A program made the translations under genes and the position numbers. Below the pieces are notes generated by a model, which saw only the letters and a program-made list of their open reading frames with translations, had not been told where the DNA came from and ran no database searches. 30,018 nucleotides of DNA from a virus. This document shows, piece by piece, positions 1 to 11,200 of the stretch (its first letter is position 1; each line of letters starts with the position of its first letter). The stretch spans positions 1 to 30,018 of IMG/VR virus record IMGVR_UViG_3300001589_000098; one strand, given 5' to 3'.

Positions 1-1359
1 ACTCCAGATGGAAAAACAATTCATATTATGCATGCTAATGGGCAATCTTGGATTGAACTTGGTGAAGAAGGTACCATTGACATGTATGCGTCAAACAGTG
101 TAAACATAAGAAGTGCCGGCGAACTAAATTTACATGCTGACAGAAATGTTAACATCAATAGCGAAAATGGAAGTATTAATATGCATGCCAAAGGCTCAAT
201 GAGTTTAGAAAGTTCTAGTCTAAATCTCACCGGAACCAACAGTCTGCTTGCCTACAGTAAAAGTATGATAGGTTTGAAAAGTGATAGCACGCTCATGCTA
301 AAGAGTAATACAGGTAGTTGGGGAGCTGGAAGCGGACTTATCTTAGAAGCAGGATGTATCAAATTAAATTCAGGTGCAGCCAGTGACGTTCCTAAAGCAC
401 AAGAAATTCCAAAAAAACGTTTACCTGATACCAAGTTTGAAACAGATGTTGGATGGGTTCCAGAACCAGCAGCAATTGAGACAATTGTTACCAGAGCACC
501 AACACACGAACCTTTTGCTGAACGAGGAAAAGGTATTAATGTATCAACCAGTTTGGTTAGTACTAGTGCAGAAGTTCCACTGGACGAGAAGACTGAAGAA
601 GCAGTTAAAAAAGCAGAAACAACAGAAATTAGCAAAATTGACAAAGGCGATTACGAAGCACAATCTAGTGCAACTACTGGTGTTGGTAAAATTGCACCAG
701 AAAAAGTTACTGGAATGGTAGCACAGTCAAGTAAGTTAGTAGAGCAAAAAGCAGATGAAATATCAAACAAGAATGGAGTTGGTAAGTTTGGCTTTGGTGC
801 AGTTGAATTAGAGACTGCTGGATTTCTGAAACCTGGAACTGCAGACTTCTTCCTTAAAGATAGCACTGCTGATATTAGCACAGTGCTAGGAAGTGCAAGT
901 GTGTGGAGTGGTAACCAAGGTATAAACGGAGTTAGCGATTTTTTAAACAATGAAGCAATACAAGATGTAACAAAAACTGATTTGTTTAACAAAGGATTAA
1001 CCTCTCTGCAAAATGCAGGCATTGTTACCGGACTAGAAAATGAAGCCTCCCTTGCAGGATTAGTTAGTGGCGCAAGTAAATTTGGAGTTGATGCAGTTAA
1101 AAAATGGACAGAAGGCAGTGCTATACTTGGCGAAACCTTAGCAGGTTCATTTAGTGCAAAAATCACAAGCGGTGATATGGATGCACTAGTTAGAGGCGGG
1201 CAGTATGCAGTTAGTTTGACACAGGAAAAGATTAGTGATGCAGTGCAAGGGTTTTCGACAGGTACAGTTGGCGTTACTAGTACAAATATTAGAACCACAA
1301 TTGATAGTGCAGTACAATCTGGTATATCAAATAAAAAAGTTAATGGAATTAGTACCTAG
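1..1359 (+). CDS. gp5-like baseplate hub / tail needle protein, C-terminal part (5' end outside window)
   Basis: The frame is open from base 1, so the gene starts upstream; the ATG at 28 lies inside the conserved fold and is not the start. The visible part is 452 residues. The first 130 or so residues have short repeating beta strands with the pattern of gp5/VgrG needle beta-helices: a 'G.TIHIMHANG..IELGEEGTI' opening, then repeats such as 'NSVNIRS', 'RNVNINS', 'GSINMHA', 'GSMSLES'. In T4, gp5 carries an OB fold, a lysozyme domain and this triple-stranded needle that punctures the outer membrane. No lysozyme domain is visible here, but it would lie upstream. After the helix comes a segment with 'PEPA' and 'TRAPTHEP', then a long Ala/Ser/Lys-rich tail (about residues 170-452) with no recognised domain. 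It is followed by gp25, matching a baseplate operon. I am confident of the needle fold and less sure of the name gp5. Confidence 0.75.
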   Translation, partial: TPDGKTIHIMHANGQSWIELGEEGTIDMYASNSVNIRSAGELNLHADRNVNINSENGSINMHAKGSMSLESSSLNLTGTNSLLAYSKSMIGLKSDSTLMLKSNTGSWGAGSGLILEAGCIKLNSGAASDVPKAQEIPKKRLPDTKFETDVGWVPEPAAIETIVTRAPTHEPFAERGKGINVSTSLVSTSAEVPLDEKTEEAVKKAETTEISKIDKGDYEAQSSATTGVGKIAPEKVTGMVAQSSKLVEQKADEISNKNGVGKFGFGAVELETAGFLKPGTADFFLKDSTADISTVLGSASVWSGNQGINGVSDFLNNEAIQDVTKTDLFNKGLTSLQNAGIVTGLENEASLAGLVSGASKFGVDAVKKWTEGSAILGETLAGSFSAKITSGDMDALVRGGQYAVSLTQEKISDAVQGFSTGTVGVTSTNIRTTIDSAVQSGISNKKVNGIST

Positions 1360-1367
1360 ACTAGGAC

Positions 1368-1375
1368 TATAAATA
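1368..1375 (+). promoter_or_regulatory. T4-type late promoter motif (TATAAATA) abutting gp25
   Basis: This is an exact match to the T4 late consensus TATAAATA, which is read by the phage sigma factor gp55. It lies between the stop of the gp5-like gene and the ATG of gp25 at 1380. Only four bases separate the motif from the start codon, so a transcript started here would be leaderless or nearly so. Upstream transcripts could also cross it. Confidence 0.6.
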
Positions 1376-1379
1376 CAGT

Positions 1380-1760
1380 ATGGCAGAGATAATCGGATAT
1401 AGCACAATAGACAGGTATAAAACATACACTGTTACAGATTTTGAAATAATAAAACAAGATCTATCCAACGCTTTAAACATACGTCAAGGTGAAGTGCCAG
1501 GGAGACCTGATGTTGGTACTATCATGTGGAGTTTTATATACGAACCACAAAATGCACAAACCTCGCAAGCAGTTATAAACGAAATACAGAGAGTTGTTGC
1601 ACAAGATCCGAGAATTCAAGTAGCAGATATAAATGTGTTTTCGCAAGAAAATGGAATACTAGTTGAATTAGAGGTACAAACCATACAAGGACAAGATGCC
1701 CGGTTGCTAACAGTATTCTTTGATAATCAAACACAACGAGCCTCTCTGTCAGACGTGTAG
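1380..1760 (+). CDS. 25: gp25-like baseplate wedge protein
   Basis: The protein is 126 residues, close to the 132 of T4 gp25. gp25 is a small wedge subunit with a lysozyme-like GPW/gp25 fold but no lytic activity; it links the inner baseplate to the first sheath ring. The family pattern is visible: an N-terminal helix region, then 'GEVPGRPDVGT' followed by 'FIYEPQN' (residues about 37-60; compare the 'R.F.P.FG...LFE' region in T4), a helix ending 'DPRIQV', and a C-terminal two-strand unit 'GILVELEVQTI'. The upstream AGGA at 1363-1366 is 13 bases from the ATG, so the ribosome site is weak. The neighbour gp6 binds gp25 in T4 baseplates, which supports the call. Confidence 0.88.
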   Translation: MAEIIGYSTIDRYKTYTVTDFEIIKQDLSNALNIRQGEVPGRPDVGTIMWSFIYEPQNAQTSQAVINEIQRVVAQDPRIQVADINVFSQENGILVELEVQTIQGQDARLLTVFFDNQTQRASLSDV

Positions 1761-1780
1761 TATAAACTACCCAGTTTATA
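1761..1780 (+). other. Perfect AT-rich hairpin after gp25
   Basis: An 8-bp perfect inverted repeat (TATAAACT / AGTTTATA, 1761-1768 with 1773-1780) closes a 4-base ACCC loop directly after the gp25 stop codon. It is not followed by a T run, so it is not a typical intrinsic terminator. It may be a weak attenuator, an RNA-processing or end-protecting stem, or part of the late-promoter context just downstream. Confidence 0.4.
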
Positions 1781-1785
1781 ATGTT

Positions 1786-1793
1786 CATAAATA
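1786..1793 (+). promoter_or_regulatory. Late-promoter-like motif (CATAAATA) before gp6
   Basis: The motif matches TATAAATA at 7 of 8 bases and lies 20 bases before the gp6 ATG. A transcript starting a few bases downstream would keep the Shine-Dalgarno site AAGGA at 1800-1804 (9 bases before the ATG at 1814). This is a normal layout for a late structural gene. Confidence 0.55.
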
Positions 1794-1813
1794 CTAGGTA
1801 AGGATAGATACAC

Positions 1814-4800
1814 ATGGCTAAAACTACAAGACAGACCAGTATATTTGGTGTTGAAGATTGGAAGAGAATCTACCAAACTTATCGTGAAGCAGACTTTCAG
1901 AGCTATGACTTTGAAACACTTCGCAAGAGCTTTATAGATTACATTCGCTTGTATTATCCAGAAAGTTTTAATGACTATATCGAGTCAAGTGAGTTTATTG
2001 CTCTGCTCGATGTTATGGCGTTTATGGGACAAGCAGGTAGTTTTAGAAATGACCTGAACACCAGAGAAAACTTCATTGATACTGCTGAACGAAGAGATAG
2101 CGTAGTACGTCTTGCTGAACTAGTAAGTTACACTCCAAAACGTAACACCGCAGCATCTGGTTTTTTAAAAGTACAAAGTATTAGCACCACAGAAGGTGTA
2201 ATTGATTTTACCGGTGTAAACCTTTCAAATATCACAGTTAACTGGAACGATACCACTAATGCAAACTGGTTAGAACAATTTACAGTTATTGTTAATTCCT
2301 GTTTAGATAACACACAAAGATTTGGACGTCCAGGAAACTCACAGACAATACTTGGTGTGCAAACAGAAGAGTATGGTATTAATCTTATACAAGGATTTCT
2401 TCCTGTCATACCATTTACCAATACAGTTAATGGTACTACTATGTCATTTGAAGCAGTATGTGCTACAACGCAAGATCAAAAATATTTGTACGAACCGGCA
2501 CCTGCTCCGAACGGTGCGTTTAATATACTTTACAGAAACGACAAACAAGGGTATGCCAGTGCCAACACAGGTTTCTTTTTCTTATTCAAGCAAGGCAGTT
2601 TACAAGACCTAGATTTTAATCTTGGGGAACGTATTTCAAATAGAGTTGTGAATGTTAATATCGAAGGTATCAATAACGAAGATACATGGTTATATCAGCT
2701 AGACTCAACTGGTAATATTCAAAACCAATGGACTCTTGTAGAAAACATTTATAGCGGAGCAGTTGAAGAATTAACCCCAGAACAACGTAGGTATTTTACT
2801 ACTACATCAAGAACTAACGACCAAATTAATTTAAACTTTGGCGATGGTGTGTTCAGCAGTATACCAGTTGGATCCTTTAGAACTTATGTAAGATCATCAA
2901 ATGGTTTAAGTTATATTATTAATCAAGATGAAATGCAAAATGTTACTCTTAGCATTGGCTATGTGTCAAGGACTGGACGTAACGAAACACTTACATTGAC
3001 TTGTGCATTAACTCAACCAGTTAGCAATGCTGCCAATAGGGAAAACATTGACGACATTAAACAAAGAGCTCCTGCAAGATTTTATACACAAAACAGAATG
3101 GTTAACGGAGAAGACTACAACAATTTTCCATATACACTTTATTCAACTATAATCAAGTCTAAGGCAGTTAATCGTAGCTCAATTGGTACTAGTAGGTACT
3201 TGGATTTAGTTGATATCACTGGAAAGTACTCAAGTACTAATATTTTTGCCAGTGATGGTATGATATACGAAAACACTGCGGTTCCAAGTTTTACATTTAC
3301 GTTCGTTGATCAAAACGATATTACAGATGTAATTGTAAATCAAGTTGAACCTGTACTAGCAAGCCGCGGTATGCAAGAGTTTTATTATGAAAACTTTATT
3401 CGACCAAGTCTTACAAGTTTAAACTTAAACTGGAGTCAAAGTACAACTGCAAACAATGAAACAACAGGTTATTTTAAATTTGTTTCAAGCGGTGCACCAG
3501 CACCAGTTGGACCACAAGCAAGTGACAACAAACAATATATTGCATTAGGCGGTTTAATTAAGTTTGTACCGCCTGCAGGATTCTACTTCAATAAGTTTAA
3601 CAGGTTAATTGCAGGATCTCCTACTCTTCCAGGAGATAAAATGGTATTATGGGCAACAGTATCAGCCTTAGAACTTGATGGAACTAATCAAGGAGTTGGT
3701 AACAATGCTGATGGAACAGGACCTGTAACGCTTAATAATTTTATTCCAACATTGGCAGTACCAACAGAAGTTATACCAAACTTTATAACAGATTTGCCAA
3801 CAGCAATCGAAACTACTATGCGTGAGCAAATTGAGCTTTATAGGAACTTTGGACTCGGGTACAATAACTTAACCGGAACATGGTATATTATTACAACAAC
3901 TAATTTAAATTCGGCAATAACATTTAGTCTTGCAAATGCACAAAGTACAACAGGAACTGGACAAGACAATTCCTGGTTAGTAGCATTTGAAACGGATGGA
4001 GTAACATATACTGTCAGTTCAAGAAGTTTACAACGTTTTTGGGCCAGTGTGCTTGAAACAAGATTCTTTTATGATGGCACACAAAAAGTTTACGATCCTA
4101 AAACAGGAACAGTTATCAATGACTTTATCAACGTATTAAAAACCAATAGCTTACCAGATTCAAGTGCAACACTTAACAGTGATGAAGTACTTGATATTAT
4201 TGATCAACCTGTGGAAACAGATGGGTTTATTGATGACTTTCGTGTTAGGATATCATACAAAGATTCTGATAATGACGGTGTACCAGACAATCCAGATTAT
4301 TTTCAAACTCTAGTTGATCCAACTGTGAATCCAAATAATAAAAGAATTTACCTACAACAAACAATTGATTTTGATAATCTTGAACGATATCTTCCACTTG
4401 CAGAAGGTGTTGTAAATGGCACACTGGCAACTGAAGCAGCCATTGAATTAGTTAAAAGTGAATACCCAGATGCACAAATATTTTATGCTTATACTGATGA
4501 AAAATTTTACAAGTTAACAGTTGCTTATGATGGTCTTAGAACTATTGCACAGGTTACTGGTTATATAACATATGTTGGTCGACAAGGATTGTACTTTCAA
4601 TATAGACACAATGCACCATTGAGTAGACGAATTGACCCAGGTACCACTAATATTATTGACATCTATCTTGTAACACAAGCATACTATATTGCATATCAAA
4701 ACTATGTTACTGATTCAACAGGAACTGTATCCGAACCTGCACAACCAACAATTGATGAACTTACCACAAGTTATTCAACACTTGATCAATACAAAATGAT

Positions 4801-5221
4801 CTCAGATAATATTATTTTAAACAGTGCAACCTTTAAACCATTATTTGGAACCAAAGCCTCAGTTGAACTAAGAGCAACACTCAAGTGTGTTAAGAATCCG
4901 TCGAGTACTGCAAGCGTTAGTGAAATTAAAAGTCAGGTTGTAGCAAGTATGAATACATACTTTACTATTGACAATTGGGATTTTGGAGACACATTCTTCT
5001 TCTCAGAACTAAGTGCTTACTTGCACGACCAATTAGGAAGTATTATTTCAACAGTAGTTCTTGTTCCAGTAGATCCATTGAAGTCATTTGGTGATTTATA
5101 TGAAATTCGCAGCCAAGCAAATGAAATATTTGTAAATTCTGCCACAGTTAACGACGTTGAAGTAATTGACGCACTAACCAGTAGCCAATTGCGTACTGCA
5201 TCAAACAGCGGAGTAGTATAG
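1814..5221 (+). CDS. 6: gp6-like baseplate wedge protein, enlarged
   Basis: gp6 forms the ring of dimers that joins baseplate wedges around the hub. At 1135 residues this protein is far longer than T4 gp6 (660). The N-terminal 120 residues look typical of gp6: 'YREADFQSYDFETLRKSFIDY', 'YPE.FNDYIESSEFIALLD', 'NLRENF'-like 'DLNTRENF', then 'SYTPKRNTAASGFLKV'. A baseplate J-like core follows, with 'INLNFGDGVFSSIPVGS' near residue 340 and 'NIDDIKQRAPARFYTQNRMVNGEDY' near 410-435. The C-terminal end ('NWDFGDTFFFSELSAYLHDQLGSI' and the following strand, about residues 1050-1090) resembles the gp6 end that makes inter-wedge contacts. The extra length lies between these ends, about residues 520-1000, and includes an acidic 'DSDNDGVPDNPD' loop (residues 817-828). 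The start is set by AAGGA nine bases upstream. The next gene begins three bases after the stop. Confidence 0.88.
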   Translation: MAKTTRQTSIFGVEDWKRIYQTYREADFQSYDFETLRKSFIDYIRLYYPESFNDYIESSEFIALLDVMAFMGQAGSFRNDLNTRENFIDTAERRDSVVRLAELVSYTPKRNTAASGFLKVQSISTTEGVIDFTGVNLSNITVNWNDTTNANWLEQFTVIVNSCLDNTQRFGRPGNSQTILGVQTEEYGINLIQGFLPVIPFTNTVNGTTMSFEAVCATTQDQKYLYEPAPAPNGAFNILYRNDKQGYASANTGFFFLFKQGSLQDLDFNLGERISNRVVNVNIEGINNEDTWLYQLDSTGNIQNQWTLVENIYSGAVEELTPEQRRYFTTTSRTNDQINLNFGDGVFSSIPVGSFRTYVRSSNGLSYIINQDEMQNVTLSIGYVSRTGRNETLTLTCALTQPVSNAANRENIDDIKQRAPARFYTQNRMVNGEDYNNFPYTLYSTIIKSKAVNRSSIGTSRYLDLVDITGKYSSTNIFASDGMIYENTAVPSFTFTFVDQNDITDVIVNQVEPVLASRGMQEFYYENFIRPSLTSLNLNWSQSTTANNETTGYFKFVSSGAPAPVGPQASDNKQYIALGGLIKFVPPAGFYFNKFNRLIAGSPTLPGDKMVLWATVSALELDGTNQGVGNNADGTGPVTLNNFIPTLAVPTEVIPNFITDLPTAIETTMREQIELYRNFGLGYNNLTGTWYIITTTNLNSAITFSLANAQSTTGTGQDNSWLVAFETDGVTYTVSSRSLQRFWASVLETRFFYDGTQKVYDPKTGTVINDFINVLKTNSLPDSSATLNSDEVLDIIDQPVETDGFIDDFRVRISYKDSDNDGVPDNPDYFQTLVDPTVNPNNKRIYLQQTIDFDNLERYLPLAEGVVNGTLATEAAIELVKSEYPDAQIFYAYTDEKFYKLTVAYDGLRTIAQVTGYITYVGRQGLYFQYRHNAPLSRRIDPGTTNIIDIYLVTQAYYIAYQNYVTDSTGTVSEPAQPTIDELTTSYSTLDQYKMISDNIILNSATFKPLFGTKASVELRATLKCVKNPSSTASVSEIKSQVVASMNTYFTIDNWDFGDTFFFSELSAYLHDQLGSIISTVVLVPVDPLKSFGDLYEIRSQANEIFVNSATVNDVEVIDALTSSQLRTASNSGVV
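4262..4297 (+). other. Calcium-binding-type acidic loop in the gp6 insertion
   Basis: Residues 817-828 of the gp6-like protein read DSDNDGVPDNPD. This matches the Ca-binding loop of thrombospondin type 3-like repeats (DxDxDGxxDxxD). Only one clear copy is seen. Metal binding is inferred from the spacing of the acidic residues. Confidence 0.5.
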
Positions 5222-5224
5222 GTT

Positions 5225-8200
5225 ATGGCTAAAAGAATTCGCTCAGAAGACTTTCTACCAGAAATATTTCAAACTCCTGCTAACAAGCAATTACTTCGTA
5301 GTACTCTTGACCAACTTACACAAAACCCAAAGTTAAAGCCAACTGAAGGTTATATTGGACGTAAGATCGGTCCTGGTGTTACTGCATCTGATAGTTATGT
5401 ATTAGAACCAACTGCTAGTAGAACCGATTACCAACTTGAACCTGGAGTGGTACAACTCACACCAAATACCAACACTGTTGCAAATGCAATAACCTATCCA
5501 GGAATAATCGATAGTCTTGAGTTACAAGGTGCAAACGTGACACGCGATGATAGACTTTTTGATAGTGAGCATTATAGTTTTGATCCTTTTGTTGACTATG
5601 ACAAATATGTAAATTTTAGTCAGTATTACTGGGTGCCAGAAGGCCCGAATAGCGTTGATGTATTTGGAAATGCAATTCCGATTCGAGATACATTTGATGT
5701 AGCATATACCCAAGATGGTTATACTTTTTCAGGAGAAGCAGGAGCATTACCTACATTAACATTTGTTCGTCAAGGCGAATATACGTTTGACGTTAACGCC
5801 AGTGGCCGTCCATTTTGGATTCAAAGTGTCCCAGGAACATCAGGGGTACTTCCGCAACAACCAAACCAAAGCTCAAGACAAGTATTGGGTGTTGCCAACA
5901 ACGGCGACGACGTTGGAACAGTTGTATTCACAGTTCCTGCAAAAACAGATCAGAACTTTTTCTTTACCCTTGCTGACATTGGAAGCACGGATTTATTAGA
6001 AGACACATTACAGTTTAACCAAATAAACAATCAGTATGTTGACGTATTCAACGAAGCAAACGGCGGCATTGATGGAATAACAGACCTTGACGGTAGAACA
6101 CTTATCATCACAACAAATACTGATACTGGGTGGGAAGTACTTACACCGTTTGATGACACATTGTTTGACCAAGACAATCCAGGAATTCCTAATCCAGGCT
6201 TTGATAACAGTGTACCGTTAGCAACAGATCCTGAGCGTTATGTGCAATGGAGAATAACTTACAATTACGCAAATCCTCTTCGTCCATTTATGGAACTTAC
6301 AAAAGTTAGGAACATTGCTAACCTAAGCAAGTCTATCATCAACTACGGTACAGACTATGCAGGTGTTACCTTCTACAAAAATGCAGAAGGTACATTTACA
6401 CGTCAACCTCTTATAACTGCAAACCTCGATATACTCTACTATCAAGATCAAAGTGATGAAACAAACTTTGGTGTAATTCGTCTTGTTGATCAAGCCAATG
6501 CATCAGATCTCAGAGTTGATGATATCATTGGTAAAACAAGTTATACATCTCCAAACGGTGTTGTCTTTACAAACGGACTTAAGATACAATTTATTGGAAG
6601 TGTTGTTCCAACAAGTTATGAGAATAAAGAATACTATATTGAAGGAGTTGGTACTTCTATCGAACTTCTTCCAGTACCAAATTTTATTACTCCAGAAACA
6701 TATACAATTTCAACCACTGTCCCTTTTGATAGTACTGCGTTTGACGAAGGAAACTTCGACGCAACAAATAATGCTCCAACTGCACAAGATTATATGGTAA
6801 TAAACAGAGCCAGTATAGATCAAAATGCTTGGAGCAGAGGTAACAGATGGTTTCATATAGGTGTTCTCGAAGCAACTGCTACCTATAATAATATTGCTCT
6901 AGTAATTAACAATGATAATCGGGCTAAACGTCCAATACTTGAATTCAGAAAAAGTCTGAAACTTTTTAATTATGGAACATTTGCAACACCTGCAGTGGAT
7001 ATCATTGACTTCAAAGAAACAGATGCATTTTCAAACATCAACGGCACAATTGGTTACAGTGTAGATGGTTATGATTTGGTCGCAGGATCAAGAGTTATAT
7101 TTGCGGCAGATATTGATTTAGAAGTACGTAACAAGATTTATACTGTAAGTTTTGTAGATTTTGAAGATAGTAGTGTAGATGTTATTGACTTGCAACCTGC
7201 AAGTTTAACCACTCCTGATGTTCCAACAAATACAAATGTTATAGTCACGTCAGGTGTCATTGAACAAGGAAAGTCCTATTGGTTCAATGGAACAACTTGG
7301 ATATCAGGACAACAAAAAACTAGTGTAAATCAAGCACCATTGTTTGATATATTTGATAGCAGTGGTTATAGTTTCAGTGATACAACTGTATACCCAAGTA
7401 CAACTTTTAAAGGATCAAAGTTGTTTAGTTATGCAGTTGGCACAGGCACCACTGATACTGTAATTGATCAACCATTGAAATATCTAACCATTGCCAATGT
7501 TGGTGATATTGTTTTTGACAACAACTTATATGTCGACACATTTGTATATGTCAACGGAACAGTTAGTGTTACAAAAAACATTGACACAGGAACAGTTAGA
7601 CAGTATAATACTATAAGCACATTTGATAAGTTACTTGGATGGCAAACATCATTTGAAACAAACACACAACGACAGAGTTTCAGTTTTGATTATACTGGAG
7701 TTCCATTGGTATTGGATATTGAAGTCCTAAGTGATACATCAAAAATTCCAGTTAAGGTATTTGTTGAAGGACAGTTTGTTCTTCCAACCACATATACATA
7801 TGCAACCAATAGTGATAATGTAACAGTAATTACTTTTAATCCTAATCAGTTAGGACAACCTAACACAGTACCAGTTACTGGTGCTATTGTTGAAGCTCAA
7901 GTCCTTAGTAACAGTCCAAGCAGTATTGCATTTTATACTATTCCGTCAAATCTTGAATCAAACGCTATGAATGAAAATAGCAAGAGTTTTACGCTAGGCA
8001 CAGTACGTACACATTATGAAAGTATTTGTCAGAACTTAGAAAACTTCTCTGGTAAAATACACGGTGCCAATAACGTACGAGATTTAGGTAATGTTGTTCC
8101 TTATGGAGATCTAATACTCCAACAGAGTGCGCCAGTAACCATGATGACAAATTTCATCAATGGCAGAGACTTTGAATTTTTCCGTGCTATAGAATTTAAT

Positions 8201-11200
8201 AGTTCAGAATATAACAAGACTAAAAACAAGATTTTAGATTACGTTGCAAACAATGATTGGTCAGGAAAAACTACTGCACAAATACTTGATGCTACACTAT
8301 TGGGAATTAATGCAGGAAAGACTCAATCTAGTCCTTTTTATTGGACAGATGCAATCCCACATAGCAACACCTTTGAAACTACAACATACACAATCACACC
8401 AATAACAACCTATGTATTTGATACTCTTAACAGTTATGACTTAACCTCCGCAAACTACAAAGGCATATTAGTATATTACACCCCTAAGAGTACTGGCATA
8501 CAAACTATATTAGTCGGAGATGGCTATGAGTACACAGTAGCAACTGATGGTCCAAGAATTACAATCAACAGTACCTATATAACACTAAACATTGGTGATA
8601 TAATTACCATAAACGAATATGCCACAACTTATGGAAGTTATGTACCAGCAACACCTAGTATGATGGGATTGTATGGCATATATCGTCCGCAAGAATTTTT
8701 AGACAATACATACGTAACACCAACAAATGTAATACAAGGACACGATGGTAGTTTAACTGTAGCATTTGAAACAGGTGACTACAGAAATGCTGTTTTATTA
8801 GAATTTGAAAAGAGAATTTATAATAACATAAAGATAAATGTAGCAGAAAGATATGATCCACCACTTCAAGCAGTTAATGTTATTCCAGGACAGTTTAGAA
8901 CAACCGATTATACTCTAACCGAAGTCAACGATATATTGAATGTTAGTTTCTTATCATGGGTTGGTGAAAACCGTGTACCGTACAAAAATCAAACATACAT
9001 TGCAGACGATGGATTTACTTGGAATTATAGTCAAAGTGAAAACAGATTATCTGGTGTTCCTCTATTAGGTTTCTGGAGAGGAATATATTTCCAGCTCTAT
9101 GATACTGATTCACCTCACACTCGTCCATGGGAAATGGTTGGATTAACTGAACAACCAACTTGGTGGCAAACAACTTACGGACCAGCTCCATACACATCAG
9201 GTAATACGGTTCTATGGAATGACATGGCCCAAGGTATTGTTGCTTATCCAACTGGCAATGTGATAAGAAAACAATATATTCGCCCTGAATTATTACAATG
9301 TATCCCAACTGATTCACAAGGAAATCTAGTACCTCCAATTGATAGTATTGTTGGCAGTTACGATGTAGACAGCTTTAAAAAATCGTGGGTAGCAGGAGAT
9401 ATGGCACCTACTGAGGATGCTTGGAGACGAAGTAGTTACTATCCTTTTGCAATACAACGATTACTAGCACTAACAAAACCTGCACAGTATTTCTCAATAT
9501 TTGCTGATAGAGATCTATACAAGTACAATACAGAATTCTACCAATACTTGTATAATAATAGATTCCGCATTGATCCAAGTGTGATAAGCGTGTATGGTAA
9601 TGAAACAATCAAAAACAGTTATATTAACTTTATTGTTGATTACAATAGAGTCACAGGTTTAGATAGTACCACTGCACTAAAGGCCACTCTATCAAATATG
9701 GATATTCGATTGTGTTATCGAATGGCAGCATTTAGTGATCAAGGATACTTAAAAATATTTTCTGAAAAGTCGTCACCAAACAGTCTAAACAGTAGTTTGT
9801 TGTTACCAGATGAGAGTTATCAACTATTTCTTTATCAGAATCCAAGTTTTGCCGAGGTGCAGTATTCAAGTGTTACAGTTCAAAGAACCAGTGGCGGATG
9901 GTCAGTGTCGGGTTATTCAACAGTTAAACCTTACTTTGAAATATTACAAAGTACTATTGCTGGAACTTTCAGTACCATAACAGTAAATGGAAACACAGTT
10001 CGTATTGCAGAAACTTTTACAAAAAATGTTATTCAGGTTCCTTATGGTTATGTGTTTGCAACTGCAAATGCAGTGGTTGATTTTTTAGTTAGTTACGGCC
10101 AATTATTGACACAACAAGGACTGACCTTTGATAGTACAGAGAATCAAGTTATTCTCAACTGGACACAAATGGCAAAGGAATTTCTATACTGGGTAGGACA
10201 GGATTGGATTGTAGGAAGTATTATTAATCTTAACCCTTCTGCAAATGTTCTAAAATTAGAAAAGCCGAACAGTGTTGTTGAAAGCCTGATTAATGAAAAT
10301 ATCAACGATGTGATGTTGAACCAAAACTTTGGTCCGTTGCTTGGCAAAGATTATGCAGTTGAAAGACTTGGTAACGAACTTAAACTAATTGGAGTGAACA
10401 ACCAAACATTTAGTTTGTTGGCAGCAAGATTTACTTCATATGAACATATTATTGTATTTGATAACGTTAGTATCTTTAACGATTTGATATATCAACCCAT
10501 AACTGGTGCAAGACAAAATAGATTATTATTAAATGGCAATACAGTTTTTGATTGGAATGGTACACTTGATGCACAAGGTTTTATTCTCAATCAGGATAAC
10601 ATTAAGGAATGGGTACCAAATAATTCATATACTAAAGGACAAATTGTACTTTATAAAAATGCATATTGGAGTGCAACAAGATTACTATCACCAAGTGAAA
10701 CATTTGTTTTTGCTGATTGGATCAAGAGTGATTATGCCCAAATACAAACTGGATTACTGCCTAACCTTGCAACCAAAGCAGATAGCCTACGTGAAAATTA
10801 TGATATACACACTGCCAATCTTGAGAATGATTCAACACTGTTAGGACTAGGACTTATTGGATTTCGTCCAAGGCAGTATATGCAAAATTTAAACCTAGAT
10901 GATATTTCACAAGCTGGATTGTATTCACAGTTCTTAGAAACAAAAGGAACACTCACTGCTGCTGAAATTTTTACAAGTGCAAATCTTGGTAAAGAAGAAG
11001 CAGAGTATGAGATTTTTGAAAACTGGGCAATACAACGTGGTATCTATGGTGCTAATGCAAACAGAAGTTATTTTGAATTACGCACAGACGAAAGTAAATT
11101 ATTAAGTAATCCAAGCACTATTGCAGTTATTGATCCACAAGAGGTATCAACTGCTAATCAAACAGTATTAGTTGAAGATATTTGGAAACAAAGTTATAAA

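Noticed and set aside
374-721. 115-codon + strand frame inside the gp5-like gene
   Set aside because: It is out of frame within a supported gene and its Gln/Leu/Lys-rich translation looks like a shifted reading of the same DNA.
651-1298. 215-codon antisense open frame
   Set aside because: It lies fully opposite the gp5-like gene, has no recognisable domain, and arises from the low stop density opposite biased codons.
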